DNA of 64,000 bases from Aeromicrobium sp. Leaf245 (GTDB taxonomy: Bacteria > Actinomycetota > Actinomycetes > Propionibacteriales > Nocardioidaceae). Location: assembly GCF_942548115.1 (NCBI RefSeq), contig NZ_OW824151.1, positions 2,604,001 to 2,668,000 of the forward strand, given 5' to 3'. The position numbers and the translations under genes are program-made. The number at the start of each line of letters is the position of its first letter. The first letter of the stretch is position 1. Under the pieces are notes generated by a model. That model saw only the letters and a list, made by a program, of their open reading frames with translations, ran no database searches and was not told where the DNA came from. Shown here in pieces: positions 8,398-19,531 of the stretch.

Positions 8398-9083
8398 GGG
8401 TCGGGGCCGGCCACCGCGCCCTGGAGCAGCAGCGCGTGGGCGTGCAGCACGGCGTAGGCGCCGCTGCGACGCAGGTTCTGCGAGACCGCGGAGGGGCTGA
8501 TGCCCTCGCGCTCGGCCAGCTCGGCCTGGGTGCGCCCGTCGAGCACACCGCGCAGGAGGCGACGGGAGCGGACCGGCATGCCCGTCACGATCTCGTCGCG
8601 CAGCAGCAGGAACGCGTCGACGTACGCCTGGTCGGGGCGGTCCGGGTCGGCGGGTGCGTCCGGCGCGACGACGAACCAGGTGCGCAGCGTCCGGTCCCGC
8701 GCGATCTCGCGGGCCTTCGCCTCGTCGATGGCGTCGCGTGCCGCCCACCATCCGGGGCCGTCCTGGAGCAGCCCCACCACACCCGTTCCCAGGTGCTGCA
8801 CGGCCCCCACCCCGATCCCGGCCCGCGCATCGAGCGCCTCGGGCAGCTCCAGACGGAGCAGCAGGGTGGCCCGCAAGGCCTCCTCGACCGTGCGGTACCG
8901 GGCCTGGGCCTCATCACCCAGTGTCGGCTCGAGGGGTTGCTCGGCAGGTACCGCGTCGTTGACCGCCGCCAGGGCCTGCGTGAACACCCGGTGCACCCAG
9001 GCGCGATCACCGTGGCGACGCGACCCGACGAGGTCCACGATCACCGTCACCCGCGTGTGAACCTCGACCATGGAGATAAGCAT
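8391..9083 (-). CDS. SatD family protein with C-terminal HTH (copy B)
   Basis: Protein of 230 aa. VIVDLVGSRRHGDR (14-27), PTLGDEAQARY (53-63) and RAGIGVGAV (87-95) follow the SatD order, with acidic residues where nucleotide-cyclase-like folds bind metal. GPGWWAARDAIDEAK follows. Residues 182-206 are an HTH (GRTQAELAEREGISPSAVS). Same architecture as the gene at 7089-7688, so the two are paralogues flanking PycTM. Its 3' end overlaps PycTM by 7 bp. Two starts are possible, ATG 9083 and ATG 9071; neither has a Shine-Dalgarno site, and TATGCT 7 nt before 9071 would suit a leaderless start there. Biochemical role unproven. Confidence 0.65.
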   Translation of the reverse strand: MLISMVEVHTRVTVIVDLVGSRRHGDRAWVHRVFTQALAAVNDAVPAEQPLEPTLGDEAQARYRTVEEALRATLLLRLELPEALDARAGIGVGAVQHLGTGVVGLLQDGPGWWAARDAIDEAKAREIARDRTLRTWFVVAPDAPADPDRPDQAYVDAFLLLRDEIVTGMPVRSRRLLRGVLDGRTQAELAEREGISPSAVSQNLRRSGAYAVLHAHALLLQGAVAGPDPQ

Positions 9084-9127
9084 ATGCGTTCAGGTAAGAC
9101 AAAACCTGGACCTGGCAGGATGGGGTG

Positions 9128-9979
9128 ATGCGCATCGCTTGGGCCTGCGGGGCCGACTTCCGCGAGGTCGATGCCGACCTCCCCCTGCTCACCGCCGCTG
9201 TCGCGGAGGTCGGGATCGACGCCGAGACCGCCGTCTGGGACGACCCCGACGTCGACTGGGGCTCCTACGACCTCGTGGTCGTGCGCTCGTGCTGGGACTA
9301 CGTCCCGCGGCGCGAGGCGTTCCTCGCCTGGGCCGACAGCGTGCCTCGGCTGGCGAACCCGGCCGGCGTGCTGCGCTGGAACACCGACAAGACGTACCTG
9401 CGGCAGCTCGTCGAGGCCGACGTGGCCGTGGTCGAGACGGCCTGGTCCGTCCGGTCCGCCGAGGCGTTGCCCGAGGCCGACGAGTGGGTCGTGAAGCCGA
9501 CCATCTCCGCCGGATCCGCCGACACGGCGCGCTGGAGCGACCCCGAGCGGGCCGTCGCCCACAGCCGCAGCCTGCTCGACGCCGGCCGGCCGACCATGGT
9601 CCAGCCGTACGTCGCCTCCGTCGACACCGAGGGCGAGACCGGTCTGCTGCTCTTCGGCCCGACGTACTCCCACGCCTTCCGCAAGGGCGCACTGCTCGTG
9701 GACGAGGGTGATCCACGCGGGCTGCCCGAGCTGAAGGAGGACATCGCGTCGAGGGACGCCTCACCCGAGCAGGTGGCCTTCGCCGAGCGCGCGGTGTCGG
9801 TGGCACGCGACCTGGTGGGCGACGACCTGCTCTACGCCCGGGTGGACGTGGTGACCGGACCCGACGGCGACCTGCGACTCATGGAGCTCGAGCTGACCGA
9901 GCCGTCGTTCTTCCTCGACCACACCCCCACCGGCGCGGCGGCGTTCGCGACCGCCCTGCAGGGTCGGCTCGGCGCCTAG
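9128..9979 (+). CDS. ATP-grasp family protein (RimK/DcsG-like)
   Basis: Protein of 283 aa with the ATP-grasp plan: N-terminal Rossmann-like domain with DLVVVRSCWDYVPRREAFL, central lysine in VVKPTISAGS, and a C-terminal metal-binding segment YARVDVVTG...LMELELTEPSFFL with acidic D and E ligands. This resembles the DcsG branch, whose founding member closes O-ureido-D-serine to D-cycloserine, but no cycloserine genes are nearby, so only an ATP-dependent ligase or cyclase is claimed. ATG 9128 follows a purine-rich CAGGATGGGG. It is divergent from the SatD-like gene, with a gap under 60 bp. Confidence 0.75.
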   Translation: MRIAWACGADFREVDADLPLLTAAVAEVGIDAETAVWDDPDVDWGSYDLVVVRSCWDYVPRREAFLAWADSVPRLANPAGVLRWNTDKTYLRQLVEADVAVVETAWSVRSAEALPEADEWVVKPTISAGSADTARWSDPERAVAHSRSLLDAGRPTMVQPYVASVDTEGETGLLLFGPTYSHAFRKGALLVDEGDPRGLPELKEDIASRDASPEQVAFAERAVSVARDLVGDDLLYARVDVVTGPDGDLRLMELELTEPSFFLDHTPTGAAAFATALQGRLGA

Positions 9980-10054
9980 GGTGGTTCGGCCGCGAGGCAC
10001 CGGTTCCGGCGAACGCGTTGCGGGCGGGGGCCGGAGGAGGCAGGATCGACGCCC

Positions 10055-10951
10055 GTGACCTCGACTCCCGGACTCGTGCGCTTCTACGACGTGACGAGTG
10101 CCGACGGCACGCGCCTGAGGGCCTGGACGAACGACGCCGAAGGCCCCACCGTGCTCCTGTGCAACGGGCTGGGGACCAACCCCTACGCGTGGCCCACGCT
10201 GCTGCGTCCGGACTGCGGCGTGCGCGTCGTCTCGTGGAACCACCGCGGCGTCGGCGGGTCGGCCCGACCCAAGGACGGCCGGGTCGATCTCGACGCGTAC
10301 GTGGAGGACGCCCTGGCGGTCATGGACCACGCCGGGATCGAGTCGGCCCCCCTGCTGAGCTGGTCGGCCGGGGTGACCGTGGCCTTCGAGCTGGCCGGGC
10401 GCCACCCCGACAGGGTGAGGGGGATCCTGGCCGTCGCGGGCGTGCCGGGCAACACCTTCGGCACGATGCTCGCACCGCTGCACGTCCCGCCGTTCCTGGC
10501 GCGCCAGCTGATGGTCGGCCTGGCGCGCATCACCACCGTGACCGGGCACGGCATCGCCCCCCTCACGACCCGGATCCCGTGGACGCGTTCCACCACCAAC
10601 ATCCTGCGTCGCACCCGACTCATCGACCCCGCGGCCGACACCGCGGAGCTGCAGGCGATGGTGAAGGAGTTCTGCACGACCCACCCCGCCTGGTACGCGA
10701 AGCTCGCGCTCGGCGTGGCCGAGCACTCCCGCGTCTCGCTCTCCTCGATCGACGTGCCCACCACGTTCGTCTCCGGCCGGTGGGACGTGCTCACGGGCGC
10801 CCGCGACATGTACACCGCGTCGCAGGCCGTGAAGCGCTCCCGCTACCGCGAGCTCGACGCCACGCACTTCATCCCGGTCGAGCAGCCCGAGGTCGTGCGC
10901 GAGGAGCTGCGGATGCTGCTCGAGCGCATCGACGCGCTGCGCGGAGCCTGA
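10055..10951 (+). CDS. Alpha/beta hydrolase
   Basis: Protein of 298 aa with the alpha/beta-hydrolase fold: oxyanion loop LLCNGLGTNP, WNHRGVGGS, nucleophile elbow SWSAG (in LLSWSAGVTVAF, near residue 108), acid in SGRWDVLTG and histidine in DATHFIP. The cap region between about residues 150 and 220 is not recognisable. Start GTG 10055 with GGAGGAGG and AGGATCG upstream. A monocistronic ester hydrolase or similar of unknown substrate; its convergent neighbour is the SanA-like gene. Confidence 0.8.
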   Translation: MTSTPGLVRFYDVTSADGTRLRAWTNDAEGPTVLLCNGLGTNPYAWPTLLRPDCGVRVVSWNHRGVGGSARPKDGRVDLDAYVEDALAVMDHAGIESAPLLSWSAGVTVAFELAGRHPDRVRGILAVAGVPGNTFGTMLAPLHVPPFLARQLMVGLARITTVTGHGIAPLTTRIPWTRSTTNILRRTRLIDPAADTAELQAMVKEFCTTHPAWYAKLALGVAEHSRVSLSSIDVPTTFVSGRWDVLTGARDMYTASQAVKRSRYRELDATHFIPVEQPEVVREELRMLLERIDALRGA

Positions 10952-10969
10952 GGCCGCACCCGCTCAGGC
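10946..10969. terminator. Bidirectional hairpin between convergent genes
   Basis: GCCTGAG (10946-10952) and CTCAGGC (10963-10969) form a 7-bp stem around a 10-nt loop at the junction of the hydrolase and SanA-like gene ends. No T tract on either strand. Plausible shared terminator. Confidence 0.45.
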
Positions 10970-11623
10970 CGGCTCGTCCGCCCACGAGGCGCGGCCGTCA
11001 CCGGTGATGGGGATGGCCGGGCCCGGGGTGACCCGGGGCCGGAACGTCGCCTCGCCGAGGCCGCGGACGCGGGCGATCCACTCGCGCGCACGTCGACCGC
11101 CCTCGCTGACGACGTAGCCCTCGACGTCGAGACCGGCCGCGACGCCCAGGTCGACCGTCCGTGCCGCGTACACGCCCTGGGTGACGACGATCGCGTCCTC
11201 GACCCCGAACACGTCCCGGGCGCGCCGCATGGTGTGCCACGTGCTGAATCCCGCGTAGTCGGTGAAGACGTCGGCCGCGGGCACGCCGGCCTCGAGCACG
11301 GCCAGACGCATCGCGTCGGGCTCGTTGTAGGTGCTGGTGCCGTTGTCGCCCGACAGGAGGATCTTCTCGACGAGGCCCGCGTCGTGGAGGGCCACGGCAG
11401 CGCGCACGCGCTCCTCGACGGGCCGTCCGAGCGTGCCGTCCGGATAGACGCCGGCACCCGGCACGATCACGACCTGGGCCGGGCCGAGGTCGTCGACGTC
11501 ACGCGTCAGGTCGTCGGAGGTCCGACCCACGACCACGAGGTTCGCGACCACCACCGACGAGCCGACGAGCGCGGTGACGGCGAGACCCGCGATCCGGAGG
11601 ACGCGCGACGTGGACCGGCTCAC
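10964..11623 (-). CDS. SanA/YdcF-like DUF218 membrane-anchored protein
   Basis: Protein of 219 aa with an N-terminal membrane anchor (about residues 10-32) followed by a DUF218 domain: VVIVPGAGVYPDGTLGRPVEERV, LLSGDNGTSTYNEPDAM, VFTDYAGFSTWHTMRRAR and VVTQGVYAARTV. These match SanA (vancomycin high-temperature exclusion protein) and YdcF, proteins linked to envelope integrity whose enzymatic activity is not defined. Start GTG 11623; no strong ribosome-binding site. Located between the hydrolase and gatB, 39 bp from the gatB stop. Confidence 0.85.
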   Translation of the reverse strand: MSRSTSRVLRIAGLAVTALVGSSVVVANLVVVGRTSDDLTRDVDDLGPAQVVIVPGAGVYPDGTLGRPVEERVRAAVALHDAGLVEKILLSGDNGTSTYNEPDAMRLAVLEAGVPAADVFTDYAGFSTWHTMRRARDVFGVEDAIVVTQGVYAARTVDLGVAAGLDVEGYVVSEGGRRAREWIARVRGLGEATFRPRVTPGPAIPITGDGRASWADEPA

Positions 11624-11662
11624 GGGCCGACGCCGTCCGGAGCGCTCGTCATCGTGACGGGC

Positions 11663-13198
11663 TCATCCGCCGAGCTTCTCGAGGATCAGCTCGCGCACGC
11701 GCCCGGCGTCGGCCTGGCCCCGCATCTCCTTCATGACGGCGCCGATGAGCGCACCGGCGGCCTGCACCTTGCCGTCGCGGATCTTCTGGGCGACGTCGGG
11801 GTTGGCCGCGATGGCGGTGTCGACGGCAGCACCGAGCGCGCCGTCGTCGGACACGACCTCGAGCCCGCGCGCGGTCACGACCTCCTCGGGCGTGCCCTCG
11901 CCGGCCAGCACGCCCTCCAGCACCTGTCGGGCGAGCTTGTCGTTGACGCGACCGGAATCGATCAGGGCCTGCACGCCCGCGACCTGCTCCGGCGTGACGC
12001 CCAGCTCGTCGAGGCCGGTGCCGGACTCGTTGGCGCGGCGCGCCAGCTCGCCGAGCCACCACTTCTTCGCCGACGCCGGGGTGGCACCGGCCGCGACCGT
12101 GGCCACGACGAGCTCCAGCGCGCCGGCGCCCACGGTGTCGCGCATGTCGAGGTCGGTGAAGTCCCATTCCGCCTGCAGCCGCTTGCGTCGCTCGGCCGGC
12201 GGCTCGGGCAACGTGCCCCGCAGCTCGTCGACCCAGGCGCGCGACGGCGCGACCGGCGCGAGGTCGGGCTCGGGGAAGTAGCGGTAGTCGTCGGCGTCGG
12301 ACTTGGGCCGACCCGGCGAGGTGGTGCCGTCGGACTCGTGGAAGTGTCGCGTCTCCTGCAGGATGCTCTGCCCGGCGTCGAGCACGCCCGCGTGCCGAGA
12401 CACCTCGAAGCGCACCGCCCGCTCGACCGAGCGGAAGGAGTTCACGTTCTTGGTCTCGCTGCGGGTGCCGAGCGTGGACGAGCCAGTGGGCTTGAGCGAC
12501 AGGTTCACGTCGGCGCGCAGCGAACCCTGGTCCATGCGGGCGTCGGAGACGCCGAGCGCCACCATGAGGTCGCGCAGGTGCTGGACGTAGGCGCGTGCCA
12601 CGAGCGGGGCCCGGTCGGCTGGCACCTCGATCGTGCGGGTGACGATCTCGATCAGCGGGATGCCGGCCCGGTTGTAGTCGAGCAACGAGTGGTCGGCGCC
12701 GTGGATGCGTCCGGTGGCACCGCCGACGTGCAGCGACTTGCCGGTGTCCTCCTCCATGTGCGCGCGCTCGATCTCGATGCGGAACGTCTCCACCCCGCCG
12801 TCCGGCAGGGGCACGTCGAGGTCGACGTAGCCGTCGAAGGCGATCGGCTCGTCGTACTGCGACGTCTGGAAGTTCTTCGGCATGTCCGGGTAGAAGTAGT
12901 TCTTGCGGGCGAACCGGCACCACTCGGCGATCTCGCAGTTGAGCGCGAGCCCAATGCGGATGGCCGACTCGACCGCCTTGGCGTTCACGACGGGCAGTGC
13001 GCCCGGCAGGCCCAGGCAGACGGGGCACACCTGGGTGTTCGGCTCGGAGCCGAACACGGTGGCGCAGCCGCAGAACATCTTCGTGGCGGTGTTCAGCTCG
13101 ACGTGGACCTCGAGCCCGAGGACCGGGTCGTAGCGCTCGATCGCCTCCTCGAACGGGACGAGCGCCGGTGTGGTCGTGCTGCTGCTCTGGGTGCTCAT
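11663..13198 (-). CDS. gatB: Asp/Glu-tRNA(Asn/Gln) amidotransferase subunit B
   Basis: Subunit B of the heterotrimeric amidotransferase that converts misacylated Glu-tRNA(Gln) or Asp-tRNA(Asn) to Gln-tRNA or Asn-tRNA; it phosphorylates the tRNA-bound acid. The 511 aa begin with [12 protein letters not shown], the cysteine motif [10 protein letters not shown]...[24 protein letters not shown] and the C-terminal YqeY-like tRNA-binding domain ending ILEKLGG. Start ATG 13198 overlaps the gatA stop (ATGA). Third gene of gatCAB. Confidence 0.97.
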   Translation of the reverse strand: MSTQSSSTTTPALVPFEEAIERYDPVLGLEVHVELNTATKMFCGCATVFGSEPNTQVCPVCLGLPGALPVVNAKAVESAIRIGLALNCEIAEWCRFARKNYFYPDMPKNFQTSQYDEPIAFDGYVDLDVPLPDGGVETFRIEIERAHMEEDTGKSLHVGGATGRIHGADHSLLDYNRAGIPLIEIVTRTIEVPADRAPLVARAYVQHLRDLMVALGVSDARMDQGSLRADVNLSLKPTGSSTLGTRSETKNVNSFRSVERAVRFEVSRHAGVLDAGQSILQETRHFHESDGTTSPGRPKSDADDYRYFPEPDLAPVAPSRAWVDELRGTLPEPPAERRKRLQAEWDFTDLDMRDTVGAGALELVVATVAAGATPASAKKWWLGELARRANESGTGLDELGVTPEQVAGVQALIDSGRVNDKLARQVLEGVLAGEGTPEEVVTARGLEVVSDDGALGAAVDTAIAANPDVAQKIRDGKVQAAGALIGAVMKEMRGQADAGRVRELILEKLGG

Positions 13199-14691
13199 CG
13201 GGTCGCTCCTGCATCGATCTCGCTCAGCTGGGGGGCCGCGACGAGCCGCTCCAGGGCCGCCCCGACGTTGTACAGACGGTCGTCGGCCTGGGCCGGGGCG
13301 AGCACCTGCACGCCGACCGGGAGACCCGTGTCGCTCGCGAGCCCGACCGGGAGGCTGAGCCCCGGCACTCCGGCGAGGTTGGCCGGGATGGTCGCGATGT
13401 CCTCGAGGTACATGGCCAGCGGGTCGTCGCTCTTCTCCCCCAGGCGCCAGGCCGTGGTGGGAGCGGTGGGCGAGACCAGCACGTCGACCTGCTCGAACGC
13501 AGCCGCGAAGTCGCGCGCGACGAGCGTGCGCACCTTCTGCGCCGAGCCGTAGTAGGCGTCGTAGTAGCCGCTCGAGAGGGCGTACGTCCCGAGGATGATG
13601 CGGCGCTTGACCTCGTCGCCGAAGCCGGCGTCACGGCTGACGGCCATGACCTGCTCGGCGCTGGGGCCGTCGACGCCGTCGGGCGCGACGCGGACGCCGT
13701 ACCGCATGGCGTCGAAGCGGGCCAGGTTGCTGGACACCTCGCTCGGCATGACCAGGTAGTAGGCGGCGATGCCGTGCACGAAGCTCGGGCACGAGATCTC
13801 GACGACCTCGGCGCCCGCCTTGGCGAGCAGCTCGACGGACTCGTCGAAGCGCTGCTGGACGCCGGGCTGGAAGCCCTCTCCACCGAGCTCCTTCACGACA
13901 CCGATGCGCAGCCCGGCGACGTCGCCGCGGCGGGCCGCGGCCACGACGTCAGGCGTGGGCGCGTCGATGCTGGTGGAGTCCATCGGGTCGTGTCCGGCGA
14001 GCACCTCGTGCAGCAGGGCGGCGTCGAGCACGGAGCGGGCCATCGGGCCGACCTGGTCGAGGCTGCTGGCCATGGCGATGACGCCGTAGCGCGAGACACC
14101 GCCGTACGTCGGCTTGACGCCCACGATGCCGGTCATGGCGCCGGGCTGGCGGATGGATCCGCCCGTGTCGGTGCCGAGGGCCAGGGGCGCCTCGTAGCCG
14201 GCCACGGCGGCCGCGGACCCACCGCTGGAGCCGCCGGGAATGCGCTCGGTGTCCCAGGGGTTGCGCGCCGGCTTGTAGGCCGAGTGCTCGTTGGACGAGC
14301 CCATGGCGAACTCGTCGAGGTTGGTCTTGCCGAGGATCGGCAGACCCGCGGCACGCAGACGGCTGACGACGGTCGCGTCGTAGGGCGGGACCCAGCCCTC
14401 GAGGATGCGCGAACCGGCCGTGGTGGGCTGGCCGACGGTGTTGATGAGGTCCTTCACGGCCACCGGGACGCCGGCGAGGGTCGCCAGCTGCTCGCCCGCT
14501 GCGCGCCGCGCGTCGACGTCGGCCGCCGTGGCCAGCGCGCCCTCGGCGTCGACGTGCAGGAAGGCGCCGAGCCGCTCGTCGACGTCGGCGATGCGGTCGA
14601 GGTGGGCCTGGGTGACGGCCACGGACGTGAGGGTGCCGTCGACGAGGCCGTCGGCGATCTCGGCGGCCTCGAGCCGGGTGAGGTCGCTCAT
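13195..14691 (-). CDS. gatA: Asp/Glu-tRNA(Asn/Gln) amidotransferase subunit A
   Basis: Amidase subunit that releases ammonia from glutamine for GatB. The 498 aa contain the amidase-signature Ser-cisSer-Lys apparatus: [11 protein letters not shown] (Lys), the [13 protein letters not shown] glycine-serine loop and [14 protein letters not shown] 14691 overlaps the gatC stop, with GGGGAGGAG just upstream; the GTG one codon earlier is a less likely start. Overlaps gatB by 4 bp. Confidence 0.97.
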   Translation of the reverse strand: MSDLTRLEAAEIADGLVDGTLTSVAVTQAHLDRIADVDERLGAFLHVDAEGALATAADVDARRAAGEQLATLAGVPVAVKDLINTVGQPTTAGSRILEGWVPPYDATVVSRLRAAGLPILGKTNLDEFAMGSSNEHSAYKPARNPWDTERIPGGSSGGSAAAVAGYEAPLALGTDTGGSIRQPGAMTGIVGVKPTYGGVSRYGVIAMASSLDQVGPMARSVLDAALLHEVLAGHDPMDSTSIDAPTPDVVAAARRGDVAGLRIGVVKELGGEGFQPGVQQRFDESVELLAKAGAEVVEISCPSFVHGIAAYYLVMPSEVSSNLARFDAMRYGVRVAPDGVDGPSAEQVMAVSRDAGFGDEVKRRIILGTYALSSGYYDAYYGSAQKVRTLVARDFAAAFEQVDVLVSPTAPTTAWRLGEKSDDPLAMYLEDIATIPANLAGVPGLSLPVGLASDTGLPVGVQVLAPAQADDRLYNVGAALERLVAAPQLSEIDAGATR

Positions 14692-14990
14692 CACTCCTCC
14701 CCGAGGATCTGCGGGACGAGGAAGCGCTGCTCCTCGCTCGCCGGGGCACCGGCGAGGGCCTCGTCGGGCGTCAGACCGGGACGGACCTCGTCGGCACGGA
14801 ACACGTTGCTGATCGGCACCGGGTGGCTCATCGGCTCGACGTCGTCGGCAGCGGCCTCCTGGACGGCAGCGACGTGGTCGAGGATCGCCGGGAGCTCGGC
14901 GCCGAGCCGGTCCAGCTCGTCCTCGCTGAGCGAGATGCGCGCGAGGCTCGCCAGGTGGGCGACGTCCTCACGCGAGATGGCCGACGACAT
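14691..14990 (-). CDS. gatC: Asp/Glu-tRNA(Asn/Gln) amidotransferase subunit C
   Basis: Small subunit (99 aa) that wraps around GatA and stabilises the complex with GatB. It opens [20 protein letters not shown], with the family's helix [21 protein letters not shown] and the C-terminal [18 protein letters not shown] 14990 has AAGGGAGA upstream; an in-frame ATG at 15029 would add a non-conserved tail. First gene of gatCAB, divergent from ppk2. Confidence 0.96.
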   Translation of the reverse strand: MSSAISREDVAHLASLARISLSEDELDRLGAELPAILDHVAAVQEAAADDVEPMSHPVPISNVFRADEVRPGLTPDEALAGAPASEEQRFLVPQILGEE

Positions 14991-15033
14991 GCGTCTCCCT
15001 TGCAGGCTCGGGTGCGGGTACCGACCCATCGTA

Positions 15034-15072
15034 GTGACGTGTCACCTGGCGTTCACCACGCTCCCCTAGCCT
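15034..15072 (+). promoter_or_regulatory. Possible leaderless ppk2 promoter and nearby inverted repeat
   Basis: TAGCCT (15067-15072) fits the TAnnnT -10 pattern and lies 7 nt before GTG 15080, so the transcript could start at the start codon. GTGAC-GT-GTCAC (15034-15045) is a short inverted repeat in the same gatC/ppk2 divergent gap. No clear -35 was found. Confidence 0.4.
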
Positions 15073-15079
15073 CCCGCTC

Positions 15080-15976
15080 GTGATCGACACCGTGGCCGCC
15101 CAGCACCTCACCGACTTCACCGTCGACGACTCCGACGACGACGACCCCGTGCTCCTGGATCCCTCCGGCGTGCCGGTGGACACCTGGCGCGAGGGCTACC
15201 CCTACGGCGAGCGACTCGACCGCACGACGTACGACCTGGAGAAGCGGCTGCTGCAGATCGAGCTGATCAAGCTGCAGCGCTGGGTGAAGGACACCGGGCA
15301 GCGGGTCGTGATGGTGTTCGAGGGACGCGACGCGGCCGGCAAGGGCGGCACGATCAAGCGGTTCACCGAGAACCTCAACCCGCGCGGCGCCCGCGTGGTG
15401 GCCCTCGTGAAGCCGACCGAGCGCGAGCAGGGCCAGTGGTACTTCCAACGCTACGTCCACCACCTGCCGACGACCGGCGAGCTCACGTTCTTCGACCGGT
15501 CCTGGTACAACCGCGCCGGTGTCGAGCGGGTGATGGGCTTCTGCACGCCCGACCAGTACACCGAGTTCCTCAAGCAGGCGCCGGCGTTCGAGAAGATGCT
15601 CGTCAACGACGGCATCCACGTCGTGAAGTTCTGGTTCTCGGTCTCGCGCGCGGAGCAGCTGACCCGGTTCACCATCCGCCAGATCGACCCGGTGCGGCAG
15701 TGGAAGCTCTCCCCCATGGACCTCGCCTCCCTCGACAAGTGGGACGCCTACACCGAGGCCAAGGAGGCGATGTTCCGCAGGACGGACACGAAGCACTCCC
15801 CCTGGACCGTCGTGAAGAGCAACGACAAGAAGCGTGCCCGTCTGGAGGCCATGCGCCACGTGCTGCACCGCTTCGACTACCCCGGCAAGGACCACGAGGT
15901 CGTCCGCATCCCCGACCCGCTCGTCGTGGGCGCGGCGGCCGACCTCTTCGACCCGGACGACGCCGACGTGGACTGA
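15080..15976 (+). CDS. ppk2: Polyphosphate kinase 2
   Basis: PPK2-family enzyme transferring phosphate between polyphosphate and nucleotides. The 298 aa show the Walker A loop EGRDAAGKGGTIKR (near residue 78), the FFDRSWYNRAGVERVMGF Walker B and lid region, and RQIDPVRQWKLSPMDLAS. A single PPK2 domain of this size is typical of class I or III; the subclass (GTP, ADP or AMP preference) cannot be told by eye. GTG 15080 has no ribosome-binding site and appears leaderless. Confidence 0.93.
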   Translation: MIDTVAAQHLTDFTVDDSDDDDPVLLDPSGVPVDTWREGYPYGERLDRTTYDLEKRLLQIELIKLQRWVKDTGQRVVMVFEGRDAAGKGGTIKRFTENLNPRGARVVALVKPTEREQGQWYFQRYVHHLPTTGELTFFDRSWYNRAGVERVMGFCTPDQYTEFLKQAPAFEKMLVNDGIHVVKFWFSVSRAEQLTRFTIRQIDPVRQWKLSPMDLASLDKWDAYTEAKEAMFRRTDTKHSPWTVVKSNDKKRARLEAMRHVLHRFDYPGKDHEVVRIPDPLVVGAAADLFDPDDADVD

Positions 15977-16076
15977 GTGCCGCTCGTCGGTCGCGCCCGC
16001 TGGACAGGCGCGGCCGAGCCGTGGAAGGGCGGAGGCACCCGCGGGTACCTCGTCGGCCGCCTGCCATGCTCGAGGG

Positions 16077-16805
16077 ATGTCCCCCTTCTCCCGCCTGCTG
16101 CTGCCCCTGGTCGCCTGCGTCCTCGTGCTGACGGGGTGCTCCGCGGCCGGGAACGACGCACTCCCTGAGGCCACCGACGGGTGCCCCCAGGTGCAGGTCG
16201 TCGGGGTCCGTGGGCAGTCGCAGTCGCTCGACAAGAACCGTGGCCTGGGCACCGAGGTCGACGGCGTGGTCACCGACCTCGAGGAGCGGCTGGCAGCGAA
16301 GGGCGTGGACGACATCGACGTCGACGCGGTCCGGCACCGCAGCCGTGACGCCTCCGACGTCGACGTCTACGAGGCCGACGTCGACCAGGGCCGACGGCTG
16401 CTGGCCCGCCAGCTCACCGCGTCGGTCCGGGACTGCCCGGAGGCACGCCTGGCGGTCGTCGGCTTCAGCCAGGGCGCACAGATCGCCCAGGAGACGCTCG
16501 CCGACCGACCCGCCCTCGCCCGTCGCGTCGACGCGCTCGCGCTCATCGGCAGCCCGCGGCACGACCCCGACGCCCCGTTCATCCGCCCGGACCTCCCTGG
16601 TTCGGAGGCCACCCTCGACGGCAGCCTGGGCGCCGGTCCGGACCTCGGTGCGCTCGCCGACCGGACGGTGGATGCCTGCTTGACCCGCGACGTCGTGTGC
16701 GACGCCGACGGAGGTACCGACTACACCGTGCACAAGACCGGGTACGAGGACGCGGCCATCACGAGCCAGCTCGCCCGCGCCGTGCAACGCCTTCTGCTGG
16801 GCTGA
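16077..16805 (+). CDS. Cutinase-family lipoprotein
   Basis: Predicted exported serine esterase of 242 aa. The N-terminus ends in the lipobox LVLTGCSA, so Cys about 21 would be lipidated. The mature part has the cutinase nucleophile motif VVGFSQGAQIA, the disulfide cysteines CPQV and DCPEAR, and a C-terminal DVVCDADGG...YTVHKTGY with catalytic Asp and His. Family members hydrolyse cutin, triglycerides or mycobacterial-type lipids. ATG 16077 is the only start that retains the signal peptide. Single gene, convergent with DUF1272. Confidence 0.88.
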   Translation: MSPFSRLLLPLVACVLVLTGCSAAGNDALPEATDGCPQVQVVGVRGQSQSLDKNRGLGTEVDGVVTDLEERLAAKGVDDIDVDAVRHRSRDASDVDVYEADVDQGRRLLARQLTASVRDCPEARLAVVGFSQGAQIAQETLADRPALARRVDALALIGSPRHDPDAPFIRPDLPGSEATLDGSLGAGPDLGALADRTVDACLTRDVVCDADGGTDYTVHKTGYEDAAITSQLARAVQRLLLG

Positions 16806-16832
16806 GGCAGGACGTCCGGACGGAGGAGGTCG

Positions 16833-17078
16833 TCACGCTCGGGTCAGGCAGTCGGGCGCGTGCACCCGGATGGTCGAGGGCGGGTGCGCCGCGAGCCTTG
16901 AGGGCGACGGGACCGGCCGGCGGACGAGCTCGCCGCCGCAGTTCGGGCACGTGAGGTCGAGCCGGCCCTCGGCGCAGTCGCGGCACCACGTGCACTCGTA
17001 GGTGCAGATGAAGACGCCGCGGCTCGTGGGCGCGAGGTCGACGTCGCAGCACTCACAGCTCGGACGAAGCTCCAGCAC
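16833..17078 (-). CDS. DUF1272 zinc-binding protein
   Basis: An 81-aa protein opening MLELRPSCECCDVDLAP and carrying CTYECTWCRDCAEG and TCPNCGGELVRRP, the cysteine pattern of DUF1272, which probably binds zinc as a small treble-clef-like domain. Start GTG 17078 lies 2 nt after the ligA stop, so it is translated with ligA. The last 20 residues are poorly conserved. Function unknown in the family. Confidence 0.85.
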   Translation of the reverse strand: MLELRPSCECCDVDLAPTSRGVFICTYECTWCRDCAEGRLDLTCPNCGGELVRRPVPSPSRLAAHPPSTIRVHAPDCLTRA

Positions 17079-17080
17079 GG

Positions 17081-19273
<2,193 letters not shown>

Positions 19274-19354
19274 TCAGACGATATCGGCGCCCGCCGACAC
19301 GTGCGCCGCGAGTCGCGGGGTGCATCGGTGTCGACGACCTGGCACGGTGGACGC

Positions 19355-19531
19355 ATGAGCACTCGACGTCTCGTCCCGATCGTCCTCGGCGCTCTCCTCG
19401 TGGTGGCCGGGCTCGTGGGGTTCTTCGCCCTCGACGGGCTCACGGCCGACGTGGTGTGCGGCGTGGCCGTGGTCGTCGGCATCGCGGTCGTGCGGCTCGG
19501 CAGTCGCCCGGCCCGCGACGAGATCGTGTGA
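19355..19531 (+). CDS. Small two-helix membrane protein
   Basis: A 58-aa protein beginning MSTRRLVPIVLGALLVVAG with two hydrophobic helices (about 6-26 and 30-48) and a charged C-terminus RPARDEIV. ATG 19355 is preceded by CGGTGG. Base composition by codon position looks coding. No family recognised. Divergent from ligA; its 3' end borders the palindromic island. Confidence 0.6.
   Translation: MSTRRLVPIVLGALLVVAGLVGFFALDGLTADVVCGVAVVVGIAVVRLGSRPARDEIV

Noticed and set aside
7089..9083. Toxin-antitoxin reading of the SatD-like/PycTM locus
   Set aside because: The two flanking genes are on the opposite strand from PycTM and have catalytic-fold landmarks. A simple TA pair is less likely, though an autoregulated toxin cannot be excluded.
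15834..16076. Upstream extension of the cutinase frame
   Set aside because: It overlaps the end of ppk2 and would bury the lipoprotein signal peptide; ATG 16077 restores it.
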